A stretch of 7,412 bases of DNA from the NCBI GenBank assembly GCA_020627425.1, contig JAHKXX010000030.1, positions 1 through 7,412 on the forward strand. Reading direction: 5' to 3'. Shown here one piece after another: positions 1 to 6,431 of the stretch; position 1 is the stretch's first letter, and each line of letters starts with the position of its first letter. The position numbers were made by a program, and so were the translations under genes. This DNA comes from a bacterium. Its GTDB lineage: Bacteria; Bacillota; Clostridia; Oscillospirales; Acutalibacteraceae. The notes under the pieces were generated by a model, which was not told the origin of the DNA, ran no database searches, and saw only the letters and a program-made list of their open reading frames with translations.

Positions 1-2
1 GC

Positions 3-31
3 TTTACAAAGCAAAAAAATTATGATATATT
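3..31 (+). promoter_or_regulatory. Predicted sigma-A promoter of the perR-rubrerythrin unit
   Basis: A TTTACA -35 box (3-8) and a TATATT -10 box (26-31) are separated by 17 bases, and each is one base from consensus. The start of transcription would fall near 37-40, just before the Fur/PerR-like palindrome at 42-56. The surroundings are very A/T-rich, so chance matches are possible, and the region before base 1 cannot be seen. Confidence 0.5.
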
Positions 32-41
32 AAATAATAAA

Positions 42-56
42 TAAGAATTGTTATCG
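42..56. promoter_or_regulatory. Candidate PerR/Fur operator (7-1-7 inverted repeat)
   Basis: TAAGAATTGTTATCG matches the Fur-family 7-1-7 pattern TGATAATnATTATCA at 10 of 14 informative positions. It is centred on an almost perfect palindrome, ATAAGAATTGTTAT (41-54). It lies between the predicted -10 box and the ribosome site of perR, so bound repressor would block transcription. PerR regulators commonly repress their own gene and neighbouring peroxide-defence genes. That this PerR binds here is inferred from position and pattern. Confidence 0.55.
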
Positions 57-75
57 TTTTAAAGGGATGATAAAT

Positions 76-480
76 ATGCCGGTCAAACGAAACTTCAGTG
101 CAAAGCGTGAGGCTATATATAAAACCTTGGCATCAACAAAGATCCATCCCACTGCCGAGTGGGTCTACGAGCAGTTAAAGCCGACAATACCGGATCTGAG
201 TCTGGGGACTGTATACCGTAACATTTCTGTATTTCGTCAGATGGGTCTTTGCAAGTCGGTAGGAGTTATCGGCGGACAGGAGCATTTTGATACCGATATG
301 TCCCAGCACTCTCATTTTGTCTGTACAAGGTGCAGCAGTGTTACTGATATTCCGGGCGGACGCAGCTTTGTAGACGGAAATATGTATGACTATATTGAAA
401 GTCGTTGCGGCGTAAAGATAGAAAGCCATAGTATTACCTTCTACGGCTTGTGCGGCGAGTGTATGTCGCACGGAGAATAA
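76..480 (+). CDS. perR: PerR-type peroxide-sensing repressor (Fur family)
   Basis: This is a Fur-family metal-dependent repressor of 134 residues; the family is usually 135-150. Residues 1-75 form the winged-helix DNA-binding domain (HPTAEWVY at 24-31; recognition-helix motif TVYRNI at 45-50). Residues 76-134 form the metal-binding dimerisation domain. Aligned with Bacillus subtilis PerR, the regulatory-metal ligands are all present: His24, Asp72, His78, His80 and Asp91. Asp91 matches the Asp104 position that separates PerR from Fur, which has Glu there. Cys83/Cys86 and Cys126/Cys129 make the structural zinc site. PerR loaded with Fe2+ is oxidised by H2O2 at its His ligands and leaves the DNA. 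I start it at 76 because AAAGGG (61-66) is 9 bases away; the ATG at 67 directly abuts that site and would add only three residues. The rubrerythrin gene follows after 49 bases, so the two are probably co-transcribed. Final assignment as PerR rather than Fur or Zur rests on the Asp ligand and the neighbour. Confidence 0.9.
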   Translation: MPVKRNFSAKREAIYKTLASTKIHPTAEWVYEQLKPTIPDLSLGTVYRNISVFRQMGLCKSVGVIGGQEHFDTDMSQHSHFVCTRCSSVTDIPGGRSFVDGNMYDYIESRCGVKIESHSITFYGLCGECMSHGE

Positions 481-488
481 TATGTTTG

Positions 489-503
489 TATCACTATGTG
501 ATA
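489..503. repeat. Perfect 6-3-6 palindrome between perR and rubrerythrin
   Basis: TATCAC and GTGATA flank the centre TAT as a perfect inverted repeat. It lies in the 49-base gap between the perR stop and the rubrerythrin ribosome site GGAGG (517-521). It could be an operator for a second regulator, a small mRNA hairpin affecting relative expression, or chance. No convincing promoter is seen with it. Confidence 0.4.
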
Positions 504-529
504 TTAATAAAAAAACGGAGGTTGTTAAA

Positions 530-1075
530 ATGAAAAAATTTGTCTGTACCGTATGCGGTTATATCTGTGAGGGAACTGAGCCGCCTGAGAAATGTCCTGT
601 ATGTAAGGCACCCGCGTCCAAGTTCAAGGAGATGGACGGCGATGTACAGTATGCTACAGTACACGAGGTAGGCGTAGCAAAGGGCGTAGACCCTGAGATA
701 TATGAGGGACTTCGTTCAAACTTTGAAGGTGAATGCTGCGAGGTAGGTATGTACCTTGCTATGGCAAGACAGGCAGAGCGCGAGGGCTACCCCGAGGTTG
801 CCGAGGCGTTCAAGAGATACGCATACGAGGAAGCAGATCATGCATCAAGATTTGCAGAGCTGCTGGGTGAGGTGCTGACAACCAGCACAAAGGAAAACCT
901 TAAAATGCGTGCAGACGCAGAGGCAGGCGCATGTGAGGGTAAGTTCGAGCTTGCTAAGAAGGCAAAGGCTCAGAATCTTGACGCTATCCACGACACAGTT
1001 CACGAAATGGCAAAGGACGAGGCTCGCCACGGTGCAGGCTTTGCAGGACTGCTGAAGAGATATTTCCCCGACTGA
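530..1075 (+). CDS. rbr: Reverse rubrerythrin (rubredoxin domain first), peroxide reductase
   Basis: This 181-residue cytoplasmic non-heme iron protein reduces H2O2 (and O2 in clostridial relatives) with electrons from NADH through rubredoxin-type carriers. Residues 1-35 are a rubredoxin Fe(Cys)4 domain: CTVCG with Cys6/Cys9 and CPVCK with Cys22/Cys25. Residues 55-181 are a ferritin-like four-helix bundle carrying the di-iron ligands: Glu68 region, E101-x-x-H104, Glu131/Glu136 region and E164-x-x-H167. Classical rubrerythrin has the rubredoxin domain at the C-terminus. The N-terminal position and the length match the 'reverse rubrerythrin' class of Clostridium, which is known to be PerR-controlled. 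The start at 530 is chosen for GGAGG at 517-521 (8-base spacing) and because the rubredoxin domain begins right there; an upstream in-frame ATG at 482 has no ribosome site. It is probably transcribed with perR and ends at the terminator at 1093-1125. Confidence 0.92.
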   Translation: MKKFVCTVCGYICEGTEPPEKCPVCKAPASKFKEMDGDVQYATVHEVGVAKGVDPEIYEGLRSNFEGECCEVGMYLAMARQAEREGYPEVAEAFKRYAYEEADHASRFAELLGEVLTTSTKENLKMRADAEAGACEGKFELAKKAKAQNLDAIHDTVHEMAKDEARHGAGFAGLLKRYFPD

Positions 1076-1092
1076 TATAAATCTACAAACAA

Positions 1093-1125
1093 AAAAGCTG
1101 TTTCTCATAGCGAGAAGCAGCTTTT
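1093..1125. terminator. Bidirectional intrinsic terminator between convergent units
   Basis: A 14-base-pair stem (1093-1106 with 1112-1125, one G-U wobble on the + transcript) encloses a 5-base loop. T-rich tracts follow it on both strands: CTTTTATTATTA on + and TTTTTTG on -. It lies 17 bases after the rubrerythrin stop and 5 bases beyond the gatB stop, so one hairpin can end both convergent operons. Confidence 0.9.
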
Positions 1126-1129
1126 ATTA

Positions 1130-2542
1130 TTATCCGATTATTTCTATTATTTTTTTCTCTGCCTTCAGAGCGTCGGCTTTACCGCGGCTGTTCTTCATTA
1201 CAAAGCCAACCAGAGCCTTTACAGCCTTCTGCTTGCCGTTTTTGTAGTCTGCCACAGCGCCGGGGTTGCTCTCTACTGCCTTTTGGCACAGCTCGTTAAA
1301 GGTGTTTTCGTCCAGTCCTGCAAGGTCACTGTCAGACAGAAGCTCACTCGGCTTTTTGCCGGTTTCGAGCATTTTGTCAAGCGTAGACTTTGCAAGGTTC
1401 ATTCTTATCTTGCCGCTGTCTATAAGCTTTATCAGCTCAGAAAGGGCTTCGGGAGTTATCTTTATATTGAATTGCTCTTTCTCGCTTTCGTTTTCGAGAG
1501 AGCTGAATATCTGTCCGATAATAAAGTTTGCGGCTGTTTTCGGGTTTTTGGTACCCTCTATTGCCTTTTCGTAAAATTCCGCTATTTTGCGGTACTTAGT
1601 CAGGAGTGCCGCGTCCGTCTCGGGGAGTCCCAGCTCGTCGATATATCTCTGCTGTTTTGCTATAGGCAGCTCCGGCAGAGTCTTTTTTATTTCCTCTACT
1701 CTTTCACGGGGTACGTTTATGGTAACGAGATCCGGATCGCGGAAATAACGGTAGTCGTTTGCATCCTCTTTTCCGCGCATAGATGATGTTGTGTTTGTCA
1801 CATCATCATATCGGAGAGTTTCCTGTACTACCTTTTCTCCGCTTTCGAGCAGGTCTACCTGTCTGTTAAACTCGTACTCCATTGCCTTTGCGATAAAGGT
1901 AATAGAGTTCATATTCTTTATCTCTGTTCTTGTGCCGAGCCTCTCAGAGCCGACAGGACGAACGGAGATGTTTACATCACAGCGCATAGAGCCTTCCTGC
2001 ATTTTACAGTCGGACACACCAATGTAGCGCATTATAAGCTGCAGCTTTTCGACATATTCTCTTGCCTCGTCTATGCTTCTTATATCAGGCTCCGATACTA
2101 TCTCTATCAGCGGCACTCCGCCTCTGTTATAGTCTACGAGGGTGTTGCCGCGGCTGTGTACAAGCTTTCCGGCGTCTTCCTCTATGTGTATTCTTGTAAG
2201 ACGTATTTTTCTGCCGTTTGACAGTGGTATATATCCGTGCTCGCACAGCGGCTTGTCAAACTGAGAGATCTGGTAAGCCTTTGGCAGATCCGGGTAGCAG
2301 TAGTTTTTTCTGTCCATCTTTGATATTTCCGCTATCTCGCAGTTTGTCGCAAGTCCTGCTTTTATAGCATACTCGACTACCCTTTTGTTAAGCTTCGGCA
2401 GAGTACCCGGCAGACCTATGCATACAGGACAGCAGTGTGTGTTCGGCTCGCCGCCGAACTGTGTTGTACACGAGCAGAATATTTTTGTGTTTGTTGAAAG
2501 CTCTACATGTGTTTCAAAGCCTGCAACCATCTCATATTTCAT
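1130..2542 (-). CDS. gatB: Asp-tRNA(Asn)/Glu-tRNA(Gln) amidotransferase subunit B
   Basis: GatB is the kinase/tRNA-binding subunit of GatCAB. It activates the carboxyl group of mischarged Asp- or Glu-tRNA with ATP before amidation with ammonia from GatA. The 470-residue length is normal (about 475). The N-terminal cradle begins GFETHVEL (8-15) with Glu10 and His12 of the active site. A zinc-type cluster C23-S-C25 and C38-P-V-C41 follows, then PDLPKAYQISQ (84-94), HIEEDAGK (119-126) and DYNRGGVPLIEIVSEPD (137-153). The C-terminal helical and YqeY-like tail (about 330-470, with GKADA near 454-458) contacts the tRNA elbow. It is the last gene of the operon: GGAAGG (2550-2555) stands 7 bases before the ATG, and gatA ends 19 bases upstream. 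No truncation or missing motif is seen. Confidence 0.97.
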   Translation of the reverse strand: MKYEMVAGFETHVELSTNTKIFCSCTTQFGGEPNTHCCPVCIGLPGTLPKLNKRVVEYAIKAGLATNCEIAEISKMDRKNYCYPDLPKAYQISQFDKPLCEHGYIPLSNGRKIRLTRIHIEEDAGKLVHSRGNTLVDYNRGGVPLIEIVSEPDIRSIDEAREYVEKLQLIMRYIGVSDCKMQEGSMRCDVNISVRPVGSERLGTRTEIKNMNSITFIAKAMEYEFNRQVDLLESGEKVVQETLRYDDVTNTTSSMRGKEDANDYRYFRDPDLVTINVPRERVEEIKKTLPELPIAKQQRYIDELGLPETDAALLTKYRKIAEFYEKAIEGTKNPKTAANFIIGQIFSSLENESEKEQFNIKITPEALSELIKLIDSGKIRMNLAKSTLDKMLETGKKPSELLSDSDLAGLDENTFNELCQKAVESNPGAVADYKNGKQKAVKALVGFVMKNSRGKADALKAEKKIIEIIG

Positions 2543-2561
2543 AGTGGTTCCTTCCTTTACT

Positions 2562-4022
2562 TTAAGGTCTTACGCCGAAGTCGGCTGTTCTGTACATATC
2601 CGTCGCGTTTTCGTAGCTATAGGCTGCTCTAAGTATAGCTGACTCGTCAAAGGTGTTGCCGATAAGCTGCATACCTATAGGCAGTCCCTTGTCATCCGCA
2701 CCGCACGGCAGCGATACTGCCGGGAGTCCTGCTATATTTACAGGTACGGTACAAATATCCGTCATATATGTTTCTATAGGATCGTCTGCTGCGTGACCGT
2801 TTTCAAATGCAGTCATCGGAACCGTCGGGGCAAGGATCACGTCGCATTTTGTAAATGCATCCTTAAAGGCGTTTACAATGGTACCTCTCAGATTCTGGGC
2901 TTTTTTATAGTATGCATCATAATAGCCCGAGCTGAGCACATAGGTGCCGAGGAGTATTCTTTTCTTTACCTCCTCGCCAAAGCCCTGACTTCTTGTTTTC
3001 TTTATCATATCGTTTACATTCAGATAGTTGTCCGCCTTGAAGCCGTATCGTATTCCGTCATATCGTCCGAGGTTTGACGATGCCTCTGCACAGGCAAGAA
3101 TATAGTAAACAGGCAGAGCAAATTTCAGTGCAGGCAGGTCAAAATATACTATCTCGGCACCCAGACTCTTATAAACCTCGGCAGCATCAAGCACTGCTTT
3201 TTTTACATCGTCACGCAGGGATTCAAGATATTCTTTTGCGATACCTATTTTTGTTCCCTTTACGCCGTCCTTCAGTGTGCTGCATACAGGCGCACCGCGT
3301 CTGCCCTGAGATGTTGAGTCGCGCTCGTCGTGCAGTGATATAGCGTCAAACACAGCAGCCGCGTCCTCTACGCTTGTGGTTATGGGTCCTATCTGGTCAA
3401 AGCTTGAGGCATAGGCTATCAGTCCGTATCTGGACACAGCGCCATAGGTGGGCTTTAGTCCGACTATTCCGCAGAAGCTTGCGGGCTGTCTTATAGAGCC
3501 GCCTGTATCGGAACCGAGACCGTATACGGCTATATTGCCGCCGACAGCACTCGCTACGCCGCCCGAGCTTCCTCCTGCTACATGAGAGAGGGAGTGGGGG
3601 TTCTTAGCTCCGCCGAAGTACGAGGTCTCGCACGAGGAGCCCATAGCGAACTCGTCCATGTTCGTTTTTCCGAGGAGCACAGCGTTTTGTTTTTTCAGTA
3701 TATCCCACACTGTCGCGTCATATATCGGCACATAGTCCTCAAGTATTTTTGAGCAGCAGGTGGTCTTTATTCCGTCGGTGGATATATTGTCCTTCAGGGT
3801 CATAGGTATACCCTCAAGCAGTCCTATTTCCTTTCCGTCGGCGATTTTTTTATCTACGGTCTTTGCGCTTTCCATAGCCGTTTCGGGGGTAACGGTAACA
3901 TATGCGTTCAGGCTACCGTTGTCCCTGTCTATTGCTTCAATATATTTTTCGGTAAGCTCCGCGCACGATATTTCCTTGTTTTGCAGCATATCGTGAAGCG
4001 AGGCTATTTTACTTTTGTTCAT
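2562..4022 (-). CDS. gatA: Asp-tRNA(Asn)/Glu-tRNA(Gln) amidotransferase subunit A (amidase)
   Basis: GatA is the glutaminase/amidase subunit of GatCAB. It frees ammonia from Gln or Asn, and the ammonia passes through a tunnel to the GatB active site. The 486-residue length is typical. The amidase-signature fold is clear: GIPMTLKDN (71-79) gives catalytic Lys77, GGSSGG (150-155) gives Ser152, and GSDTGGSIRQPA (170-181) gives nucleophile Ser176. These form the Ser-cisSer-Lys triad, each two residues before its counterpart in Staphylococcus aureus GatA. APTVP and the GLPAVSLPCG segment near the C-terminus are also characteristic. GAGGTGG (4028-4034) lies 5 bases before the ATG. gatC ends 42 bases upstream, and gatB begins 19 bases after the gatA stop. 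This is the middle of a co-transcribed aspS-gatC-gatA-gatB unit. Confidence 0.97.
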   Translation of the reverse strand: MNKSKIASLHDMLQNKEISCAELTEKYIEAIDRDNGSLNAYVTVTPETAMESAKTVDKKIADGKEIGLLEGIPMTLKDNISTDGIKTTCCSKILEDYVPIYDATVWDILKKQNAVLLGKTNMDEFAMGSSCETSYFGGAKNPHSLSHVAGGSSGGVASAVGGNIAVYGLGSDTGGSIRQPASFCGIVGLKPTYGAVSRYGLIAYASSFDQIGPITTSVEDAAAVFDAISLHDERDSTSQGRRGAPVCSTLKDGVKGTKIGIAKEYLESLRDDVKKAVLDAAEVYKSLGAEIVYFDLPALKFALPVYYILACAEASSNLGRYDGIRYGFKADNYLNVNDMIKKTRSQGFGEEVKKRILLGTYVLSSGYYDAYYKKAQNLRGTIVNAFKDAFTKCDVILAPTVPMTAFENGHAADDPIETYMTDICTVPVNIAGLPAVSLPCGADDKGLPIGMQLIGNTFDESAILRAAYSYENATDMYRTADFGVRP

Positions 4023-4064
4023 TTATTCCACCTCACAGGAAATAGCAGCCGCACAAAAGGGCTT

Positions 4065-4346
4065 TTATTTCATAATGTTTTTGACCATAAAGCAGCCTTC
4101 GTCCTGATCCTTTGCATTGGACAGTATTTTTTCGCGGTCATAGGACTCTACTACCTCGTCCTCACGCAAAACATTTGACAGGTTGTTTATATTGTCGAAG
4201 TCGTCGCCCTCGGCACCCGCATTGTTTATCGTGTCGGCAAACTGTATTATCTTGTCCATATCCTCGGTCAGGGAGTCTATCTCATCATCAGCTACAAAAA
4301 GCTTTGAAAGTATCGCTATTTTCATTATTTCTTCTTTAGAAACCAT
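4065..4346 (-). CDS. gatC: Asp-tRNA(Asn)/Glu-tRNA(Gln) amidotransferase subunit C
   Basis: This 93-residue protein fits GatC (usually 90-100). GatC has no catalytic site; it wraps round the GatA-GatB interface and stabilises the complex. It opens with the family's short N-terminal helix pattern (VSKEEIMKIAILSKLF, residues 2-17), followed by the acidic DEIDSLTEDMDKIIQFAD segment (21-38). Near the middle is the conserved linker LREDEV (60-65), which in the family reads like 'LR-D-V'. It is recognised by these short motifs and by its place directly before gatA. GGAGGTGG (4351-4358) lies 4 bases from the ATG, and the aspS stop is only 19 bases upstream, so translation is probably linked within one transcript. 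Confidence 0.95.
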   Translation of the reverse strand: MVSKEEIMKIAILSKLFVADDEIDSLTEDMDKIIQFADTINNAGAEGDDFDNINNLSNVLREDEVVESYDREKILSNAKDQDEGCFMVKNIMK

Positions 4347-4365
4347 ATTTCCACCTCCGAGCGGA

Positions 4366-6114
4366 TCATCTTATCTTGATATGCACCTCGCGAAGCTGCT
4401 GCTCTGTGACCTCTGTCGGAGAACCGAGGAGCAGATCCTGTGCGTTGCTGTTCATCGGGAATGCGATGACCTCTCTAATGTTTTCCTCCTCTGCAAGGAG
4501 CATAAGCATTCTGTCAAGTCCCGGTGCCATACCTGCGTGGGGCGGAGCGCCGTATTTGAACGCATTATAAAGTGATTTGAATTTATTTTTAAGGTCTTCT
4601 TCGGTATAGCCTGCTATATCAAACGCCTTTACCATTATATCAAGGTCGTGATTTCTTACTGCGCCGCTGGACAGCTCTACGCCGTTGCAGACTATATCAT
4701 ACTGATAGGCGAGTATCTCTGTCGGGTCCTTGGTAAGGAGTGCTTCCATACCGCCCTGCGGCATAGAGAAGGGGTTATGTGTAAATATCGGCTTGCCTGT
4801 TTCCTCGTCAAGCTCATACATCGGGAAGTCTGTTATAAAGCACAGTTCAAACCGGCTTTCATCTATAAGCGAGAGTCTCTTTGCTACTTCGGTTCTTATT
4901 TGTCCTGCAAGCTTAGGCGCTTCTGTTTTTGAGTCAGCGATAAAGTATATAACATCTCCTGCCTTGGAGCCGTTTATCTCTATCAGCTTTTCTCTGTCGC
5001 CTTCTTTCAGGAATTTATCTATAGGTCCGTCAAAGGTCATATCTTCTCTTACCTTTACATAGCCGAGACCCTTCATACCTATAGACAGAGCGAACTCCTC
5101 CATATTCTTGAACCATTTTTTAGACTGAGAGGAGGCGCCCGGTACATTTATAGAGCGAACCGTCTTTTTTCTGAACGGTGCAAAGTCTGTTTCCTCGAAC
5201 ATCGGGCTTATGTCCTTTATAAGCAGGGGGTTACGAAGGTCTGGCTTATCGGTACCGTAGGTGAGCATAGACTCAGCAAAGGTTATACGTCTGAACGGGG
5301 GTTTTGAGACCTCTTTATCGGAGAACTTCTTAAATGCCTCATAAAGAACCTCTTCGGCTACTGCAAAAACATCGTCCTGCTCGGCATAGCTCATCTCGAA
5401 GTCAAGCTGATAAAACTCACCCGGTGAGCGGTCGGCTCTTGCGTCCTCATCACGGAAGCACGGAGCTATCTGGAAGTATTTATCCACTCCGGACACCATC
5501 AGAAGCTGTTTGAATATCTGGGGAGCCTGAGGCAGAGCGTAGAACTGACCCTTATGCTTTCTGCTGGGTATCAGATAGTCACGCGCGCCCTCGGGCGAGG
5601 AGCACGAGAGTATGGGGGTCTGTATTTCAAGGAAGCCCAGCTCTGTCATCTTTGTACGCAGAAAGCTGATAAGCTCGGAGCGCATTACTATATTTTTCAT
5701 GACCTTGGGATTTCTCAGGTCAAGGAATCTATATTTAAGTCTTACATCCTCTTTTACGTTTTTAGAGGTCATCACCTCAAACGGAAGCTCACTCGGAGCC
5801 TTACCGAGAACGGTTATATTTTCGGAATGTATCTCGACGGTACCTGTAGCTATATTTTTATTTACTGTATCCTCATCTCTTTTTGTTACCTTACCGCTGA
5901 CGGTAACGGAGCATTCCTTATTTATATTTTTCAGTACCTCGTCGTCATGAACGACTACCTGTACAACGCCGTATCTGTCGCGGATATCGAGGAACATTAC
6001 TCCGCCGTGGTCGCGTATATTTTCTACCCAACCCGAGACCCGTACGTCCTTGCCTATATCATCCTCACGAAGATCGCCGCAATAATGTGTGCGATATTTA
6101 TTCTCTCTGAGCAT
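4366..6114 (-). CDS. aspS: Aspartyl-tRNA synthetase, probably non-discriminating (Asp/Asn)
   Basis: This class IIb synthetase of 582 residues charges tRNA(Asp), and probably tRNA(Asn), with Asp. Residues 1-110 are the OB-fold anticodon-binding domain (VSGWVENIRDHGG at 26-38). Class II motif 1 lies near 160-168, motif 2 is FRDED at 220-224 and motif 3 is GLDR at 532-535. The bacterial GAD-type insertion fills roughly 290-415. His36 matches the His (His31 of Pseudomonas aeruginosa) seen in non-discriminating enzymes; E. coli, which is discriminating, has Leu. Its motif-2 loop reads ADRSPGEFYQLD, one residue longer than the common ADRQPEFTQ form, and the C-terminus has FPMNSNAQDLL instead of FPKT. 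Both are features I associate with alphaproteobacterial and some clostridial enzymes. The start at 6114 is chosen because AAAGGA (6124-6129) precedes it by 9 bases; a GTG at 6132 would add six residues that overlap that ribosome site. It is first gene of the gatCAB operon. Confidence 0.95.
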   Translation of the reverse strand: MLRENKYRTHYCGDLREDDIGKDVRVSGWVENIRDHGGVMFLDIRDRYGVVQVVVHDDEVLKNINKECSVTVSGKVTKRDEDTVNKNIATGTVEIHSENITVLGKAPSELPFEVMTSKNVKEDVRLKYRFLDLRNPKVMKNIVMRSELISFLRTKMTELGFLEIQTPILSCSSPEGARDYLIPSRKHKGQFYALPQAPQIFKQLLMVSGVDKYFQIAPCFRDEDARADRSPGEFYQLDFEMSYAEQDDVFAVAEEVLYEAFKKFSDKEVSKPPFRRITFAESMLTYGTDKPDLRNPLLIKDISPMFEETDFAPFRKKTVRSINVPGASSQSKKWFKNMEEFALSIGMKGLGYVKVREDMTFDGPIDKFLKEGDREKLIEINGSKAGDVIYFIADSKTEAPKLAGQIRTEVAKRLSLIDESRFELCFITDFPMYELDEETGKPIFTHNPFSMPQGGMEALLTKDPTEILAYQYDIVCNGVELSSGAVRNHDLDIMVKAFDIAGYTEEDLKNKFKSLYNAFKYGAPPHAGMAPGLDRMLMLLAEEENIREVIAFPMNSNAQDLLLGSPTEVTEQQLREVHIKIR

Positions 6115-6162
6115 ATGTTTTATTCCTTTCACTCTGTTATTATTTCCGTATTGCCTGTCAAA

Positions 6163-6187
6163 AAGCTATTTTCCCAATTTATAGCTT
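6163..6187 (-). promoter_or_regulatory. Small hairpin in the aspS leader
   Basis: On the minus strand AAGCTAT and ATAGCTT pair as a 7-base-pair stem round an 11-base loop. The stem runs into five T residues. It lies within the first bases after the predicted transcription start (about 6191) of a leader of roughly 76 bases. It is short and A/T-rich, so it is a weak attenuator at best, or a 5' stabilising hairpin. The leader is too short for a standard T-box and I see no T-box signature sequence. Confidence 0.3.
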
Positions 6188-6197
6188 CAGCCTCTCC

Positions 6198-6226
6198 ATT
6201 ATATCATCATTTTATCAACATTTCAA
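6198..6226 (-). promoter_or_regulatory. Predicted sigma-A promoter of the aspS-gatCAB operon
   Basis: Reading the minus strand, TTGAAA (-35, 6221-6226) and a perfect TATAAT (-10, 6198-6203) are separated by exactly 17 bases. Transcription would start near 6191, about 76 bases before the aspS ATG. The -35 box lies two bases from the hairpin-rich intergenic repeat that starts at 6229. Confidence 0.85.
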
Positions 6227-6228
6227 GA

Positions 6229-6314
6229 GCGGAGTGCCTCCGCGGTCGACTCTCTCTTGCCGCACGGCGGCAAGGGCGTGCACGGCACGCCGGAGCGTGG
6301 CAAGTACTTGTTAC
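6229..6314. repeat. Array of four consecutive hairpins upstream of the aspS promoter
   Basis: Four inverted repeats lie almost end to end. (1) 6229-6243: GCGGAG/CTCCGC round TGC. (2) 6256-6274: CTTGCCGC/GCGGCAAG round ACG. (3) 6275-6291: GGCGTGC/GCACGCC round ACG, directly abutting hairpin 2. (4) 6297-6314: GTGGCAA/TTGTTAC round GTAC, with two G-U pairs and the palindrome CAAGTACTTG at its centre. The first three stems are perfect and have three-base loops. There is no T-tract after any of them, so they are not intrinsic terminators. The region has no credible coding sequence and is clearly richer in G+C than the neighbouring intergenic DNA. It forms the variable left end of repeat copy 1; the corresponding part of copy 2 has different hairpins. 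Confidence 0.8.
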
Positions 6315-6431
6315 CGCCGAATAAAAAGCACCGTTTCAAGTTGGTTTATTGTCCCTCTCCGTCCGCGTCACGGCGCACAGGGCGCCGCTCGTGCTGATTT
6401 GGAGCGGGGAAGTGGATCGTTTCTCTACTCT
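6309..6431. repeat. Structured intergenic repeat, copy 1 (conserved part)
   Basis: This stretch is homologous to 7279-7395, in the same orientation. Shared blocks in order are TTACCGCC (6311-6318), a looser A/T-containing stretch, a 35-base block at 6355-6389 identical to 7331-7365 at 30 positions, then ATTT followed shortly by GGAG (6397-6404), and TCTACTCT (6424-6431). Within the 35-base block is a hairpin, CGGCGC/GCGCCG round ACAGG (6371-6387). No transposase, target-site duplication or terminal inverted repeat pair is visible, and the reading frames across it are not protein-like. It could be a MITE-like or REP-like element, or a non-coding RNA. I do not recognise the family. Confidence 0.75.

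Noticed and set aside
482..529. A 16-residue N-terminal extension of the rubrerythrin.
   Set aside because: No ribosome site precedes 482, whereas GGAGG stands correctly before the ATG at 530, where the rubredoxin domain begins.
1283..1786. A 167-codon plus-strand frame opposite gatB.
   Set aside because: gatB is intact and unmistakable on the other strand; this frame has no ribosome site, promoter or recognisable motif.
6115..6132. An upstream GTG start for AspRS at 6132.
   Set aside because: The extra six codons contain the AAAGGA ribosome site of the ATG at 6114, and the family N-terminus fits the later start.
6229..6314. CRISPR array or tRNA genes in the hairpin cluster.
   Set aside because: The inverted repeats differ in sequence and spacing, there are no constant direct repeats with unique spacers, and no tRNA cloverleaf or T-loop sequence is present.
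5554..6324. A 256-codon open frame on the plus strand.
   Set aside because: It lies antisense to aspS for most of its length and then runs into the hairpin-rich repeat. It has no ribosome site and its composition is that of a complement shadow.
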